Shown piece after piece: positions 29,850-39,689 of a DNA stretch of 64,000 nucleotides. A program made the translations under genes and the position numbers. Every line of letters begins with the position of its first letter. The stretch's first letter is position 1. Source of the DNA: Sphingomonadales bacterium (GTDB lineage Bacteria > Pseudomonadota > Alphaproteobacteria > Sphingomonadales > Sphingomonadaceae); NCBI GenBank assembly GCA_004173185.1, contig SEFZ01000020.1, forward strand, positions 18,132-82,131, written 5' to 3'. The notes beneath the pieces were generated by a model, which worked only from the letters and a program-made list of their open reading frames with translations, was not told the origin of the DNA and did no database searches.

Positions 29850-30731
29850 ATGTTCTCCGGCTCGATTCCGGCGCTGGTTACGCCGTTCCGTAACGGCGCC
29901 TTTGCCGAAGAGGATTACCGCGCTTTGGTTGAATGGCAGATTACCGAAGGGTCGTCGGCGCTGGTGCCCGTCGGCACTACCGGTGAAGCCGCGACGCTGA
30001 GCAAAGACGAGCATTTCCAGGTTGTCCGCGTCTGCGCCGATCAGGCGAAGGGCCGCGTGAAGATTCTCGCCGGCGCCGGTTCGAACGATACCCAGGTCGC
30101 GATCGGCAACGTGAAGGCCGCGCAGGATTCGGGCGCGGACGCCGCGCTGATGGTCCCGCCTTATTATAACCGCCCGAGCCAGGAAGGCATTTTCCGCCAT
30201 TTCGAAGCGGTGGCGGAAGCGACCGATCTGCCGATCGTCCTCTATAATGTCCCCGGCCGCACCGCGACCGACATCCAGACCGCCACGGTCGCGCGGATCG
30301 TCAAGGCGTTTCCGGAGACGTTCATCGGGATCAAGGATGCCAGCGGCCAGCTCCAGCGCGTCACCGAGCATCGCCTGGGCTGCGGCCCGAACTTCGCGCA
30401 GATCTCGGGCAATGACGAAACCGCCTTGGCGTTCAACGCGATGGGCGGGGTGGGGTGCATCTCGGTGACAGCCAATGTCGCGCCGCGCCTCTGCGCCGAG
30501 TTTCAGGCGGCATGGGCAGCGGGTGACCGCGCCAAGGCGCTCGAACTCCACGACCGGCTGTTTGCGTTGCATCTGGCGATGTTCACCGATGCCTCGCCCG
30601 GCCCGGTGAAATACGCGATGGGCAAGGTCCGCAAGGGCTTCCCGACCGAACTGCGCCTGCCGATGACCGATGCGAACGACGCGAGCCGAGAGGCCGTGGA
30701 TGCGGCGCTGGCGATCGCGGGGTTGATCTAG
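29850..30731 (+). CDS. dapA: 4-hydroxy-tetrahydrodipicolinate synthase
   Basis: DapA condenses pyruvate with aspartate semialdehyde in the lysine/diaminopimelate pathway. The family signatures are PVGTTGEAATLSKDEH, the catalytic Tyr in YYNRPSQEGIF, and the Schiff-base Lys in GIKDASG. At 293 aa it is of normal length. An AGGAAG ribosome site precedes the ATG. A strong hairpin follows the stop. Confidence 0.97.
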   Translation: MFSGSIPALVTPFRNGAFAEEDYRALVEWQITEGSSALVPVGTTGEAATLSKDEHFQVVRVCADQAKGRVKILAGAGSNDTQVAIGNVKAAQDSGADAALMVPPYYNRPSQEGIFRHFEAVAEATDLPIVLYNVPGRTATDIQTATVARIVKAFPETFIGIKDASGQLQRVTEHRLGCGPNFAQISGNDETALAFNAMGGVGCISVTANVAPRLCAEFQAAWAAGDRAKALELHDRLFALHLAMFTDASPGPVKYAMGKVRKGFPTELRLPMTDANDASREAVDAALAIAGLI

Positions 30732-30732
30732 C

Positions 30733-30773
30733 TTCTCACACCTCTCCCGCCAAAAGCGGGAGAGGTGTGAGAA
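30733..30773. terminator. perfect hairpin after dapA
   Basis: TTCTCACACCTCTCCCGC-CAAAA-GCGGGAGAGGTGTGAGAA is a perfect 18-bp inverted repeat with a 5-base loop starting right after the dapA TAG. Only a short TT follows the stem on the plus strand, so termination is likely but may need help. The arm core resembles other CTCTCC palindromes in the window. Confidence 0.75.
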
Positions 30774-30818
30774 CTTGGGCTTTCCCTTTCGACGGCGCGC
30801 CCCTACATCGCCCCCTCC

Positions 30819-31301
30819 ATGGCCCGTCCTCGCCCCTTAACCTTCGATAAGGTCAAAACCGTCGCCGAGAATCGGCGCGCAAAGTATGACTATTTTATCG
30901 ACACGGTGTTCGAAGCCGGGCTGGCGCTGACCGGCACCGAAGTGAAGTCGCTGCGCGGCGGCGAGGGGTCGATCAAGGAGGCTTATGCCGAGGTCGTTGA
31001 AGGCGCGGTGTGGCTGGTCAACGCGAACATCCCCGAATTTTCGCACGGCAATCGCTTTAATCACGAGCCGAAGCGTCCCCGTAAATTGCTCCTTCATGAG
31101 CGCGAGATAAACAAGCTGCATGGTGCCGTAGCGCGCCAGGGCATGACGCTCGTTCCGCTTTCCATTTATTTCAATGGAAGGGGCCGTGCGAAAGTCGAAC
31201 TCGCGCTGGCCAAGGGCAAGAAGACACATGACAAGCGGGACTCAGCCAAGGAACAGGATTGGAAGCGCGATCAGGCCCGGATCATGCGCGACCGTGGCTA
31301 A
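30819..31301 (+). CDS. smpB: SsrA-binding protein SmpB
   Basis: SmpB binds tmRNA and brings it to stalled ribosomes. The beta-barrel signatures [28 protein letters not shown] and [12 protein letters not shown] are present, and the basic C-terminal tail ([19 protein letters not shown]) needed for ribosome interaction is complete. Length 160 aa is normal. The stop overlaps the GTG start of the DUF2062 gene. Confidence 0.97.
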   Translation: MARPRPLTFDKVKTVAENRRAKYDYFIDTVFEAGLALTGTEVKSLRGGEGSIKEAYAEVVEGAVWLVNANIPEFSHGNRFNHEPKRPRKLLLHEREINKLHGAVARQGMTLVPLSIYFNGRGRAKVELALAKGKKTHDKRDSAKEQDWKRDQARIMRDRG

Positions 31302-31908
31302 GCCCGGCCCGAAGCCCAGCGCGAAGCCCGGCCCGAAGCCCAGCCTTGGCGCGCGCTTTCATGCGTGGGCCAAGCGCAACCTGCCGACGCGGGAAAGCTT
31401 TGAAGACAATCGCTGGCTGAGGCCGATCGCGCATCGCATCCTGCACTCCTCGCTCTGGACGATGACGCGGCGCTCGATCCCGCGCGGCGTGGCGCTGGGC
31501 ATGTTCACCGGCATCCTGATCCCGATGGGGCAGATCCCCGCCTCTGCGATCCTCGCGCTGCCTTTGCGGGCCAATGTGCCGGCGGCGGCGCTCACCACCT
31601 TCTTCACCAATCCCTTCACCACGCCGTTCCTGTTCATCCTCTATTACAAGGTGGGTGGCTGGACGCTGAATCTCTTCGGCGCGTCGGCCGCTGCCGCCGC
31701 GAAAACCGCGGTGGTGGATACCGGCTGGCTGCATTGGCTGGTCAACGATATCGGGCTGCCGACTGCGCTGGGCATGTTCATCTGCTCGGTGCTGGGCGGG
31801 GTTCTGGGCTATATAATTGCAGCGGTGGGCTGGCGGCTGTGGATCGCCGGAAAATGGCGGCGTCGCATCCGCGAGCGCGCCGAGCGGGATGCCCTCCCGG
31901 CCGATTGA
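31294..31908 (+). CDS. DUF2062 domain-containing membrane protein
   Basis: A 204-aa membrane protein with the DUF2062 pattern [22 protein letters not shown] and [21 protein letters not shown]. The track extends it to 31174 inside smpB, but the GTG at 31294 overlaps the smpB stop and gives a compact protein. Its first residues are a duplicated KPGPKPS motif made by a 24-base tandem repeat. Function unknown, possibly envelope-related. Confidence 0.85.
   Translation: MAKPGPKPSAKPGPKPSLGARFHAWAKRNLPTRESFEDNRWLRPIAHRILHSSLWTMTRRSIPRGVALGMFTGILIPMGQIPASAILALPLRANVPAAALTTFFTNPFTTPFLFILYYKVGGWTLNLFGASAAAAAKTAVVDTGWLHWLVNDIGLPTALGMFICSVLGGVLGYIIAAVGWRLWIAGKWRRRIRERAERDALPAD
31299..31343 (+). repeat. 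24-bp tandem duplication
   Basis: AAGCCCGGCCCGAAGCCCAGC occurs twice with a GCG spacer, a period of 24 bases, starting on the smpB stop codon. It encodes the repeated KPGPKPS at the start of the DUF2062 protein. The two copies are identical, which suggests a recent slippage event. Confidence 0.8.
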
Positions 31909-31964
31909 CCAGCCGTGCTGACGGCGTAAGACAGCGTATCCGAATTCCTAAGGGTTTCATCAAG

Positions 31965-34043
31965 ATGCGTTTTTCATTGCTTGCCACCACCTTCCTCGCT
32001 GCGCCCGTGCTTCTTGCCGGTTGCACCCAGACCCAGCCCGCGCCGCCCGTTACCGAAGTGCAGCCGATCACCGATCCGGCACCCGCACAGGCCGGCCCCA
32101 AGCCAACCTATGGCGATTTCGGTTTCGACGAGACGGGCATGAACCGCGCCGTCGCCCCCGGCGATGATTTCTACGAATATGCCAATGGCACCTGGGCGAA
32201 GAACACCCCGGTGCCGTCCGACAAGTCCAATTACGGCGCATTCAACGTGCTGGCCGACAAGGCGCAGGAGGATACGCGCGGGATCATCGAGGAGGCAGCA
32301 AAGGATCCGAACTCGAAGATCGGCATCGCCTATAACGCCTATCTCGATACCGCCGCGATCGAAGCGAAGGGCCTCGCGCCGATCCAGCCCTGGCTCGGCC
32401 AGATCAAGGGCCTGAAGTCGAAGGCCGGCTATGCCGCGCTCGTCGCCTCGGCCAAGCGCAACGGCGTCCGCGCGCCGTTCAGCACCTATGTCGGCCAGGA
32501 CGACAAGAACCCGGACGTCTATGCGCTCAACCTCAACCAGAGCGGCCTCGGCATGCCGGATCGCGATTATTATCTCTCGACCGACGCCAAGCTCACCGAA
32601 GCGAAGGTGGCGTATGAAAAGCACCTGACCAACGTGCTGAGGCTCGCGGACGAGCCCAATGCCGCTGCGCGCGCCAAGGCGATTGTCGATTTCGAGACGG
32701 GGATCGCCAGGATCCACTGGACCCAGACCGAGAGCCGCGACGCCGACAAGACCTATAACAAGATGACGCTGGCCGAACTGGCCAAGCTTGCGCCGGGCTT
32801 CGACTTCCCAACCTATTTCAAGGGCATCGGGGTCAAGACCCAGTTGCCTTATGTGCTGGTCTCGCAGCCCAGCGCGGTGGCTGGCATCGCCAAGGCGATC
32901 CAGACCACCCCGCTCGACGTGCTCAAGGATCAGTTGCTGGTCCGCAGCATCGATGATTTCGCCGGAGTGCTGCCCGCTGCCTTCGATAAGGAGCAGTTCG
33001 CTTTTTATAGCACGACGCTGACCGGCACGCCCGAGCAGCAGCTGCGCTGGAAGCGATCGGTGGATTACACCACCGGCATCCTCGCCGATGAGATCGGCAA
33101 GATCTATGTCGAGAAATACTTCCCGCCCGAGACCAAGAAGGCCGCGGACGAGATGGTGACAAACATCATCGCCGCGATGGGCCGCCGCATCGATTCGCTC
33201 GACTGGATGACGCCGGAGACCAAGAAGAAGGCGCGCGAAAAGCTCGCCGCCTTCACGCCGCGCATGGGCTATCCCGATCAGTGGCGCGATTATTCGTCGA
33301 TGCAGATCGTCGCGGGCGATGCGCTGGGCAACGCGCTGCGCGCCAATAACTGGCGCAATGATGACAGCATCAGCAAGCTTGGCGGGCCGATCCGCCGCTG
33401 GGAATGGGGGATGACCCCGATGACGGTGAATGCGCAAGCCAATCCCGGTCTCGTTGCGATCACGTTCCCGGCCGCGATCCTCCAGCCGCCTTTCTTCGAT
33501 CCGAACGCCGATCCGGCGATCAACTATGGCGGCATGGGCGCAGTGATCGGCCATGAGATCAGCCATCACTTCGACGATCAGGGCGCGAAGTACGACATGC
33601 ATGGTCGCCTGACCGATTGGTGGACGCCCGCCGATGTCGCGGCGTTCAAGGTCCGCACCGATCAGTTGGTCGCGCAGTACGATAAATACGAGCCGCTGCC
33701 CGGCAAGTTCGTCAACGGCCGGCTGACGCTGGGCGAGAACACCGCCGATCTCGCGGGGCTTACCGCGGCCTATGATGCCTATAAGCATTTGCTCGGCGAC
33801 AAGGCCGCGCCGGTGATCAACGGCACCACGGGCGATCAGCGCTTCTATCTCGGCTGGGCGCAGGTGTGGCGTCGCAACTATCGCGAGGCCGCGCTGCGCC
33901 AGCGCCTGCTGACGGATTCGCACAGCCCGAGCATCGAGCGCACCTGGGTCGTCCGCAATCTCGATCCCTGGTACGGCGCGTATACCCCCGCACCGACCGC
34001 GAAGATGGCGCTCTCGCCCGAGAAGCGCGTCCGGATCTGGTAA
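31965..34043 (+). CDS. M13 family metallopeptidase (neprilysin-like) lipoprotein
   Basis: A 692-aa zinc endopeptidase of family M13. The HEISH zinc motif lies at about residues 530-534 in VIGHEISHHFDDQG, with the third ligand in ENTADLAGL and substrate-binding NAQANPG upstream. The C-terminal tryptophan typical of the family is present (RVRIW). The track start at 31734 is inside the previous gene; ATG 31965 gives a lipoprotein signal with lipobox LLAGC, so it is probably anchored in the envelope. Confidence 0.95.
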   Translation: MRFSLLATTFLAAPVLLAGCTQTQPAPPVTEVQPITDPAPAQAGPKPTYGDFGFDETGMNRAVAPGDDFYEYANGTWAKNTPVPSDKSNYGAFNVLADKAQEDTRGIIEEAAKDPNSKIGIAYNAYLDTAAIEAKGLAPIQPWLGQIKGLKSKAGYAALVASAKRNGVRAPFSTYVGQDDKNPDVYALNLNQSGLGMPDRDYYLSTDAKLTEAKVAYEKHLTNVLRLADEPNAAARAKAIVDFETGIARIHWTQTESRDADKTYNKMTLAELAKLAPGFDFPTYFKGIGVKTQLPYVLVSQPSAVAGIAKAIQTTPLDVLKDQLLVRSIDDFAGVLPAAFDKEQFAFYSTTLTGTPEQQLRWKRSVDYTTGILADEIGKIYVEKYFPPETKKAADEMVTNIIAAMGRRIDSLDWMTPETKKKAREKLAAFTPRMGYPDQWRDYSSMQIVAGDALGNALRANNWRNDDSISKLGGPIRRWEWGMTPMTVNAQANPGLVAITFPAAILQPPFFDPNADPAINYGGMGAVIGHEISHHFDDQGAKYDMHGRLTDWWTPADVAAFKVRTDQLVAQYDKYEPLPGKFVNGRLTLGENTADLAGLTAAYDAYKHLLGDKAAPVINGTTGDQRFYLGWAQVWRRNYREAALRQRLLTDSHSPSIERTWVVRNLDPWYGAYTPAPTAKMALSPEKRVRIW

Positions 34044-34060
34044 CCACCTCCGACAAACAC

Positions 34061-34094
34061 CTTCGTCATCCCGGCATTCGTCGGGACGACGAAG
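34061..34094. repeat. imperfect palindrome after the M13 gene
   Basis: CTTCGTC and GACGAAG flank an inner CCCG/CGGG pairing (CTTCGTC-AT-CCCG-...-CGGG-AC-GACGAAG). The left arm CGTCATCCCGGC resembles the CGTCACCCCGGC ends of the repeats at 16555 and 46967, so it may be a diverged relative. It lies between the M13 and cckA genes and could attenuate readthrough. Confidence 0.5.
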
Positions 34095-34156
34095 AGTGGG
34101 CGTGCGGGAGGGAATGATGCTTGACCCACGCCCCACTACCGAACATCGGTAGCCGC

Positions 34157-36544
34157 ATGGCTTCACTGCCCCTCAACTCTCAGAAAAAACGTGCGTTGCT
34201 GCCTCTCGCGGCGGCAATTGGTGCCGGCTTTGTCGCGGCTGCGATCGTGCTGCTCAGCATCGAGGATCGCGCCGTTGCGGTCGGCTTTGTCGGCGCGGGT
34301 ATTCTAACGGCGGTGGGGCTGTTCGCTGCGCGCCGCTTGCTGGTCAGCGAGGAAACCGTCGAAGGCCCGACCGATTGGGCCGTGGCCCATGCGCTGGCCG
34401 CCGCATCCGATGATGCGCTTGCGGTCACCGATCGCGCCGGGCGTCTCGTATGCGCCAATAGCCGCTATGAAGCATTGTTCGCGGGCTGGCCGACGCCGCC
34501 CAGCCTGCCGGTCAGCGACGCATCGGTTACAGCACTCGGTGCCGCCGCACGCGCTGCATGGCGTGACGGGGAGGGCAGGGCGAACAATATCCAGGTGTTC
34601 GGCGCACCCGTATCGGCCCGCGTAGCCCGGGTGGGCGAAGAATCGCTCGTCTGGCGCTTCATCGGCGTGCAGGCGCTCGATCTCGCCGCGCAGGTCGAAG
34701 CAATCATCGACGGCAGCACCGGCGACCGGCTCGGCTCCGCAGGGATCATGACCGCGATGGTCACGCCCGAGGGCCGTATCCGCTCGGCCAACCGCGTATT
34801 CCGCCTCCGCGCACTGGGCGTCGCCGATCAGCCCGTTGAGGGGCGCGACTTTGCTCGCCTGTTGATCACCGACAGTCTCGGCCTAGTCCGCTTCGAGCGC
34901 GAGGGTCTTGTCGGCACGCCCTTGCGCGTTCTCCAGATCCCGTTCCTCGAAGGCGATGACGCGCCGATGCTCGTCACCTTGCTCGATGAGGAACAGGGCG
35001 CGGCCGCAGCCCCCGCCATCGGCGGCAGTGCCACCGCGCATGTCCGCTCGTTGATCGCACTGCTGCCCTCAGGGCTGGCGCTGGTCGATCGCGACGGGCG
35101 GTTTGTCAGCATGAACGATGCGTTCGTGAAGGGCACGCGCGTCAATGCCGCCGCACCCCCGCTTTATCCGGGCGATCTCGTCGTCCGCGAAGACAAGGCC
35201 GCGCTTGCCGATGCCGTGCGCCGCTTTGCCGGTGGTGCCGCGCAATCCGCCGAGATGACCGTCCGCTTTCAGGATGCGCCCGAAGAGCCCGTCGCGATCA
35301 CCATCGCCGGTGCGCGTGGGCTTGGCGATGCGGCGGTCCTGATCAGCCTCAAGGATTCGGGCGAAGAGGGGAAACTCAAGCGTCAGGTTGCGCAGGCCAC
35401 CAAGATGCAGGCGGTCGGCCAGCTTGCCGGCGGCGTCGCCCATGATTTCAACAATATCCTGACCGCGATCATCGGGCATTGCGATCTGATGCTGATGCGC
35501 CACTCGCCCGGCGACGGCGATTATGATGACATCCAGCAGATCCGCGCCAATTCCAACCGCGCCGCCAGCCTGACCCGTCAGTTGCTGGCTTTCTCGCGCC
35601 AGCAAACGCTGCGCCCGCAAGTCGTCCAGCTGCCCGACGTGATCTCGGAGGTCTCGAACCTCTTGAAGCGCCTGCTCGGCGAAACGGTGGTTCTGAACGT
35701 CAAGCACGGCCGCAATCTCGGCCCCGTCCGCGCCGATCCGGGCCAGCTCGAACAGGTCATCGTCAATCTCGCGGTCAACGCACGCGATGCCATGCTCTCG
35801 GCGAATATCAGCGGGGGCACGCTCACCATCGAGACGATGGCCGTCGCCGCCGCGCAGGTCCGCCTGATGGATGAAGTCGTGCTGCCGGTCGGCGATTACA
35901 CTGCGCTGCGCATCGCCGACACCGGCACCGGCATCCCGCACGATATCCTCCCCAAAATCTGGGAGCCCTTCTTCACCACGAAGGAAGTCGGCAAGGGCAC
36001 CGGGCTCGGCCTCTCGACGGTCTACGGCATCATCAAACAGTCCGGCGGCTTCATCTTCGCTGAGAATCTGGAAGAGGGCGGGGCGGAATTCACCATCTAT
36101 CTGCCCGTCCACGCCGCCGCCGAAGCCACCGTCGCGCTTAAGCTCCCCACCGCCCGGCCCAAGCCGGTAGACACCTGGGGCACCGGCACGATCCTCGTGG
36201 TCGAGGATGAAGACATGGTCCGCGCCGTTGCCGAGCGCGCGCTGGCGAAACAGGGCTATACCGTGCTCACCGCCGAGAATGGCGAAGTCGCGCTCGAACT
36301 GCTCGAAACGATCGAAAAGCCGGACCTGCTCGTCTCGGACGTCGTCATGCCGCTGATGGATGGCCCCACCATGGCGCGGCACATCCGCAAGAAGTGGCCC
36401 GATCTGCCGATCCTGTTCATGTCGGGCTATGCCGAGGAGCAGCTTCGCAAGTCGATCGACCTCGATAATGTCGCATTCCTGCCGAAACCCTTTTCGGTAC
36501 AGCAACTTGCCGAGGCTGCCCGCGACGTTCTCGCTGCGAAATGA
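34157..36544 (+). CDS. cckA: cell-cycle hybrid histidine kinase CckA
   Basis: A 795-aa hybrid kinase. Two N-terminal membrane helices (within residues 15-65) are followed by PAS-like sensor regions, a HisKA domain with the phospho-His at about residue 429 ([22 protein letters not shown], characteristic of CckA), a HATPase domain ([33 protein letters not shown]) and a C-terminal receiver with phospho-Asp at about 728 (SDVVMP). In alphaproteobacteria CckA feeds ChpT and CtrA. The track uses TTG 34121; ATG 34157 is preferred. Confidence 0.93.
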   Translation: MASLPLNSQKKRALLPLAAAIGAGFVAAAIVLLSIEDRAVAVGFVGAGILTAVGLFAARRLLVSEETVEGPTDWAVAHALAAASDDALAVTDRAGRLVCANSRYEALFAGWPTPPSLPVSDASVTALGAAARAAWRDGEGRANNIQVFGAPVSARVARVGEESLVWRFIGVQALDLAAQVEAIIDGSTGDRLGSAGIMTAMVTPEGRIRSANRVFRLRALGVADQPVEGRDFARLLITDSLGLVRFEREGLVGTPLRVLQIPFLEGDDAPMLVTLLDEEQGAAAAPAIGGSATAHVRSLIALLPSGLALVDRDGRFVSMNDAFVKGTRVNAAAPPLYPGDLVVREDKAALADAVRRFAGGAAQSAEMTVRFQDAPEEPVAITIAGARGLGDAAVLISLKDSGEEGKLKRQVAQATKMQAVGQLAGGVAHDFNNILTAIIGHCDLMLMRHSPGDGDYDDIQQIRANSNRAASLTRQLLAFSRQQTLRPQVVQLPDVISEVSNLLKRLLGETVVLNVKHGRNLGPVRADPGQLEQVIVNLAVNARDAMLSANISGGTLTIETMAVAAAQVRLMDEVVLPVGDYTALRIADTGTGIPHDILPKIWEPFFTTKEVGKGTGLGLSTVYGIIKQSGGFIFAENLEEGGAEFTIYLPVHAAAEATVALKLPTARPKPVDTWGTGTILVVEDEDMVRAVAERALAKQGYTVLTAENGEVALELLETIEKPDLLVSDVVMPLMDGPTMARHIRKKWPDLPILFMSGYAEEQLRKSIDLDNVAFLPKPFSVQQLAEAARDVLAAK

Positions 36545-36663
36545 GGCTGGCAATCATCTTTTCGCCTGCGTAAGGATAAGGCGGCTGGGATAGCCCAAGC
36601 TGAACCTTTTCCTATCGACGAGTTCAACATGCGTTCAATCGCCCACGTGCCAAGGCACTCCGC

Positions 36664-37014
36664 ATGACTGCCAAGAATATCCTGATCGTCGAGGACGAGC
36701 CGCTGATCGCGATGATGCTCGAGGATTTCCTCGATGCACTCGATTATGCAGTCGCGGGCACCGCAGACACGGTTGCAGGCGCGCTGGAGCTGATCGGGGA
36801 GGGCGCGGTGGATGCCGCGATCCTCGACGTGAATCTCCGCGCCGGTGAGCAAAGCTGGCCGATCGCCGACAAGCTCGCCGAAGTCGGCATCCCCTTCGTC
36901 ATCGCCACCGGCGGCGGTGGAGACAGCATCGTCGAATCACATCGCGCCCGGCCGGTGCTCTCCAAGCCGTTCACGATGGACAGTGTCGAGAAGGTGCTGG
37001 CCAGCCTCGGTTGA
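36664..37014 (+). CDS. single-domain response regulator
   Basis: A 116-aa stand-alone receiver domain with no output domain. The acidic pocket (VEDEP), phospho-Asp55 (ILDVNL) and the conserved Lys in LSKPF are all present. The Thr switch region reads ATGGGGDSI. It lies 119 bases after cckA on the same strand. Whether it acts in the CckA pathway is inference from position only; similar stand-alone receivers accompany HWE-type kinases elsewhere. Confidence 0.9.
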   Translation: MTAKNILIVEDEPLIAMMLEDFLDALDYAVAGTADTVAGALELIGEGAVDAAILDVNLRAGEQSWPIADKLAEVGIPFVIATGGGGDSIVESHRARPVLSKPFTMDSVEKVLASLG

Positions 37015-37164
37015 GCCTAAAGTATTTTCGGCCAAATCGGCTATAAAAGTCTTTCCTTTTACTTTGCGTATTGTTGCCGCGCGGCGTTATTCTGCGCATC
37101 GCGCCAACCTGTGTTGATGCCCGTGTAGTATGCGTTGCGTTCGGCATTGCAGCAGGGGGCGGGC

Positions 37165-38712
37165 ATGACACGCGCATTTCGCATTATTCCGGCAGTTCTG
37201 GGGCTCACCGCAACATCGCTTGCGCTGAGCGCCTGCGACACCAAGCAGACGCAGACTGCCGCCACCGCTCCGGTCACCAATCCCTGCGGCACGAGCTATG
37301 CGGGGCTTTCCCCAACGCTGCCGATGGCTCCCGGCGGCAACGAGACCCAGCTCGATTGCTTTGCCTGGGGCAGCTTTGTCGCGCTCAACTGGCAGGCCGA
37401 TCCCACCAAGCCGGGCTACCCCGATCCCGCCACCGGCCCCACGGCCTTTGGCACGGGGACCACGCCTCTTGTCTGGGAAACCTATAAGGAAGCCGCGGAC
37501 GTGTTCGGCCCGGTGCTCAAGGGCACTTGGCTCGACAAGCGCCCGGCGCTGAAGGTGCTGACCCGCACTTCGAAGACTGGCGATCTCGACATGAGCGACA
37601 TCACCCAGGCGGGCGGGGGCCATCACTGGCTGACCAACCAGCGCGGCGACATCACCTATTACGAGGTGATGATGAACCGCGACGAATATGAGTTCATCAC
37701 CACGCAAAAGGGCTTCGACCTGACCACCGCGGCCGGTCAGCTCGCCTGCGCGATGCAGCCGGGCCAACCCGATGGCGAAGGCGGCCCCGGCAAGGGCCAG
37801 CTACGCGGCGGGCTGGTGCTGCCCGAAGGCCCGCACATCGCGTGGGACGACATGGATTGCACCGGCACGGTTGCCCATTATGGCGACGGCGTCGGCGCGA
37901 TGGAGATCAAGGCCTCGTGGACGCCGCTGCCCGCCGACGGTTCGCTCAATTATCGCTACAAGACCGCGACCGCCGAACTCGTCGATCCGATCACCAAGGC
38001 CAAGCGCACCGTCACGGTCGGGCTGGTCGGTCTCCACATCGCCCGCAAGCGCTTCGCCAACCATCAATGGGCCTGGGCGACGTTCGAGCATATCGATAAC
38101 GGCCCCGATGAGGACAACGGCAGCTGGAAAGCGCCGGTGTTCCCCGCCAATGCCAATCAGAAGCCCTCGCCGGGCTGGACCTTCTTCAACCCGCAATGCG
38201 ATCCTAAGACCAACGCGTTCCAGTGCGTCCACAATGCGGTGCCAACGCGCTGCCTGCTCGGCACCGATCCCAAGACCTGCCAGCCTTATACTGCGCCGAT
38301 GCAGATCACCCGGATGAACCCGGTCAACGCTACCGCCAATGGCGTGACGGCTTGGTTCTGGAGCCTGATGCCGCAGAATTCGGTGTTTAATTACTATCGC
38401 CTGGTCAACGTCCAATGGCCGCAGACTCCCGGCAAGCCGCAAACCCCGGGCGAAAAGGTGCCGCTGGGGCAGGGCAACCCGATGCCGGCAGGCAATCCGA
38501 ACGGCAAGGGCCGCGCAGCCACGATCGCCGCCAACACGACGATGGAGAGCTTCCAGCAGAGCAACGCCGCCTGCATGGACTGCCACGTCTACGCCTCGAT
38601 CGCGACGCCGGCGCTGTTGAAACCAACGGCGAACGGGCTGCGCAAGGCATCGGCGGCCCCGCAATTCGCTTCGGATTACAGCTTCATCTTCTCAACGGAG
38701 ACGAAGCGGTGA
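37165..38712 (+). CDS. lipoprotein with a single cytochrome c haem motif
   Basis: A 515-aa exported protein. The ATG at 37165, with GGGGGCGGGC just before it, gives a lipoprotein signal peptide ending in LSAC. Most of the sequence has no recognised domain, but near residue 470 there is a CMDCH (C-x-x-C-H) haem-binding motif in a short helical tail. It contains several Trp/Tyr-rich segments and multiple cysteines. It may be a periplasmic redox lipoprotein; the track start at 37135 is less likely. Confidence 0.75.
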   Translation: MTRAFRIIPAVLGLTATSLALSACDTKQTQTAATAPVTNPCGTSYAGLSPTLPMAPGGNETQLDCFAWGSFVALNWQADPTKPGYPDPATGPTAFGTGTTPLVWETYKEAADVFGPVLKGTWLDKRPALKVLTRTSKTGDLDMSDITQAGGGHHWLTNQRGDITYYEVMMNRDEYEFITTQKGFDLTTAAGQLACAMQPGQPDGEGGPGKGQLRGGLVLPEGPHIAWDDMDCTGTVAHYGDGVGAMEIKASWTPLPADGSLNYRYKTATAELVDPITKAKRTVTVGLVGLHIARKRFANHQWAWATFEHIDNGPDEDNGSWKAPVFPANANQKPSPGWTFFNPQCDPKTNAFQCVHNAVPTRCLLGTDPKTCQPYTAPMQITRMNPVNATANGVTAWFWSLMPQNSVFNYYRLVNVQWPQTPGKPQTPGEKVPLGQGNPMPAGNPNGKGRAATIAANTTMESFQQSNAACMDCHVYASIATPALLKPTANGLRKASAAPQFASDYSFIFSTETKR

Positions 38713-38815
38713 GGGGGATTTACCGCATTCATCGGGGTGAAGGCGGCTGGGGTGCTTGGCGCTCCGTCACGATGTCGTCGGTTGGTGGATTTGGCTTGCG
38801 ATCAAATAGGTGAAG

Positions 38816-39538
38816 CTACCCAACAAGCCGAACCACGTCCCCTACCTTCACAAAGCCCTTCCGCGCCGGCGCCGCATAGGCCCCGTAAATATTCCCGAAT
38901 TCCCGCGCGATCGTCCGCAGCACCTTCGGATCGCGTGCCGCTGTATCCGGGTCGATCGTCACCATCGCGCAGCGCGGGATGCCGTCCGTCATCAGCAGTG
39001 CCGCGCCATCGTCTGAGTCCTCGGGGCCAAAGACCAGCCGTTTGCCCGCCCATTCGCCCTGAGAGCGGTCGCTCTCGATCACCACATTCGCGCGGAAACG
39101 CCGCATATCCAGCGCCGCGCCGTGCGCAGCCTCAACGGAACGATGCGCCGCGGTCGTCACCACCGATACCGGCATTGCGTCATAGGCCCCGATCGCCAGC
39201 TGCATCAGCGCCACAGGTTTGCCGGCCGCAGCGGAGAGCCGCTCAAGTAGTTCTGCATCGTCGACATGCCCGCGCCAGCCATCGGGCGCGACAATCTCCA
39301 CCCGGGCGGTCTTCGGCGCGTCGGGATCGTCAAAGCGCGCCGAATGCAGCACGAGTTCGGATAGGTCGCGCCCGGTCAGCCAGGGAAAGCGCGAGCTGCT
39401 GTTACGGAAGTAAAAGCCATATTGACGGTCGCCCTCAAGGCCCTGCCAATCGATCTCGGCGACCTGCAGCGGCTCGCCCGCCATCGACTTGACCGGAAAG
39501 CGATTGAGCGCCGCGACGTGACCGATGATCTCCCCCAC
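38816..39538 (-). CDS. MOSC domain-containing protein
   Basis: A 240-aa protein with an N-terminal MOSC_N beta-barrel ([12 protein letters not shown]) and a C-terminal MOSC domain with the conserved Cys in [13 protein letters not shown] proteins handle molybdenum cofactor sulfur or reduce N-hydroxylated compounds. Start is GTG at 39538, without an obvious ribosome site. It is divergent from recA across a 151-base region that contains the SOS box. Confidence 0.92.
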   Translation of the reverse strand: MGEIIGHVAALNRFPVKSMAGEPLQVAEIDWQGLEGDRQYGFYFRNSSSRFPWLTGRDLSELVLHSARFDDPDAPKTARVEIVAPDGWRGHVDDAELLERLSAAAGKPVALMQLAIGAYDAMPVSVVTTAAHRSVEAAHGAALDMRRFRANVVIESDRSQGEWAGKRLVFGPEDSDDGAALLMTDGIPRCAMVTIDPDTAARDPKVLRTIAREFGNIYGAYAAPARKGFVKVGDVVRLVG

Positions 39539-39597
39539 GCGACTTTGCTACCGTGAGGGGGAAAGGGGGGCAATTGCACATCGGCGAAATAATTGTC

Positions 39598-39612
39598 GTT
39601 CCGCTCTTGTTC
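39598..39612 (+). promoter_or_regulatory. LexA (SOS) box upstream of recA
   Basis: GTTC-CGCTCTT-GTTC exactly matches the alphaproteobacterial LexA consensus GTTC-N7-GTTC. It lies 78 bases before the recA ATG, and an additional GAAC follows shortly after, which forms an inverted arm with the second GTTC. A nearly identical box is found at 63085. Confidence 0.88.
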
Positions 39613-39689
39613 CGCGAGAACAAACACGATACGAAGCGTCCAACAACAACGATTACGGTGGACAACTTCAAGTGGCGAGGGCAACGAAA

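Noticed and set aside
31974-34166. 730-aa minus-strand ORF opposite the M13 peptidase
   Set aside because: Antisense shadow; the plus strand has a full peptidase with zinc site and lipobox.
37059-37165. minus-strand short ORF ending in NNAARQQYAK upstream of the haem lipoprotein
   Set aside because: The sequence looks protein-like, but it has no ribosome site or homolog that I recognise and lies antisense to the leader of a real gene.
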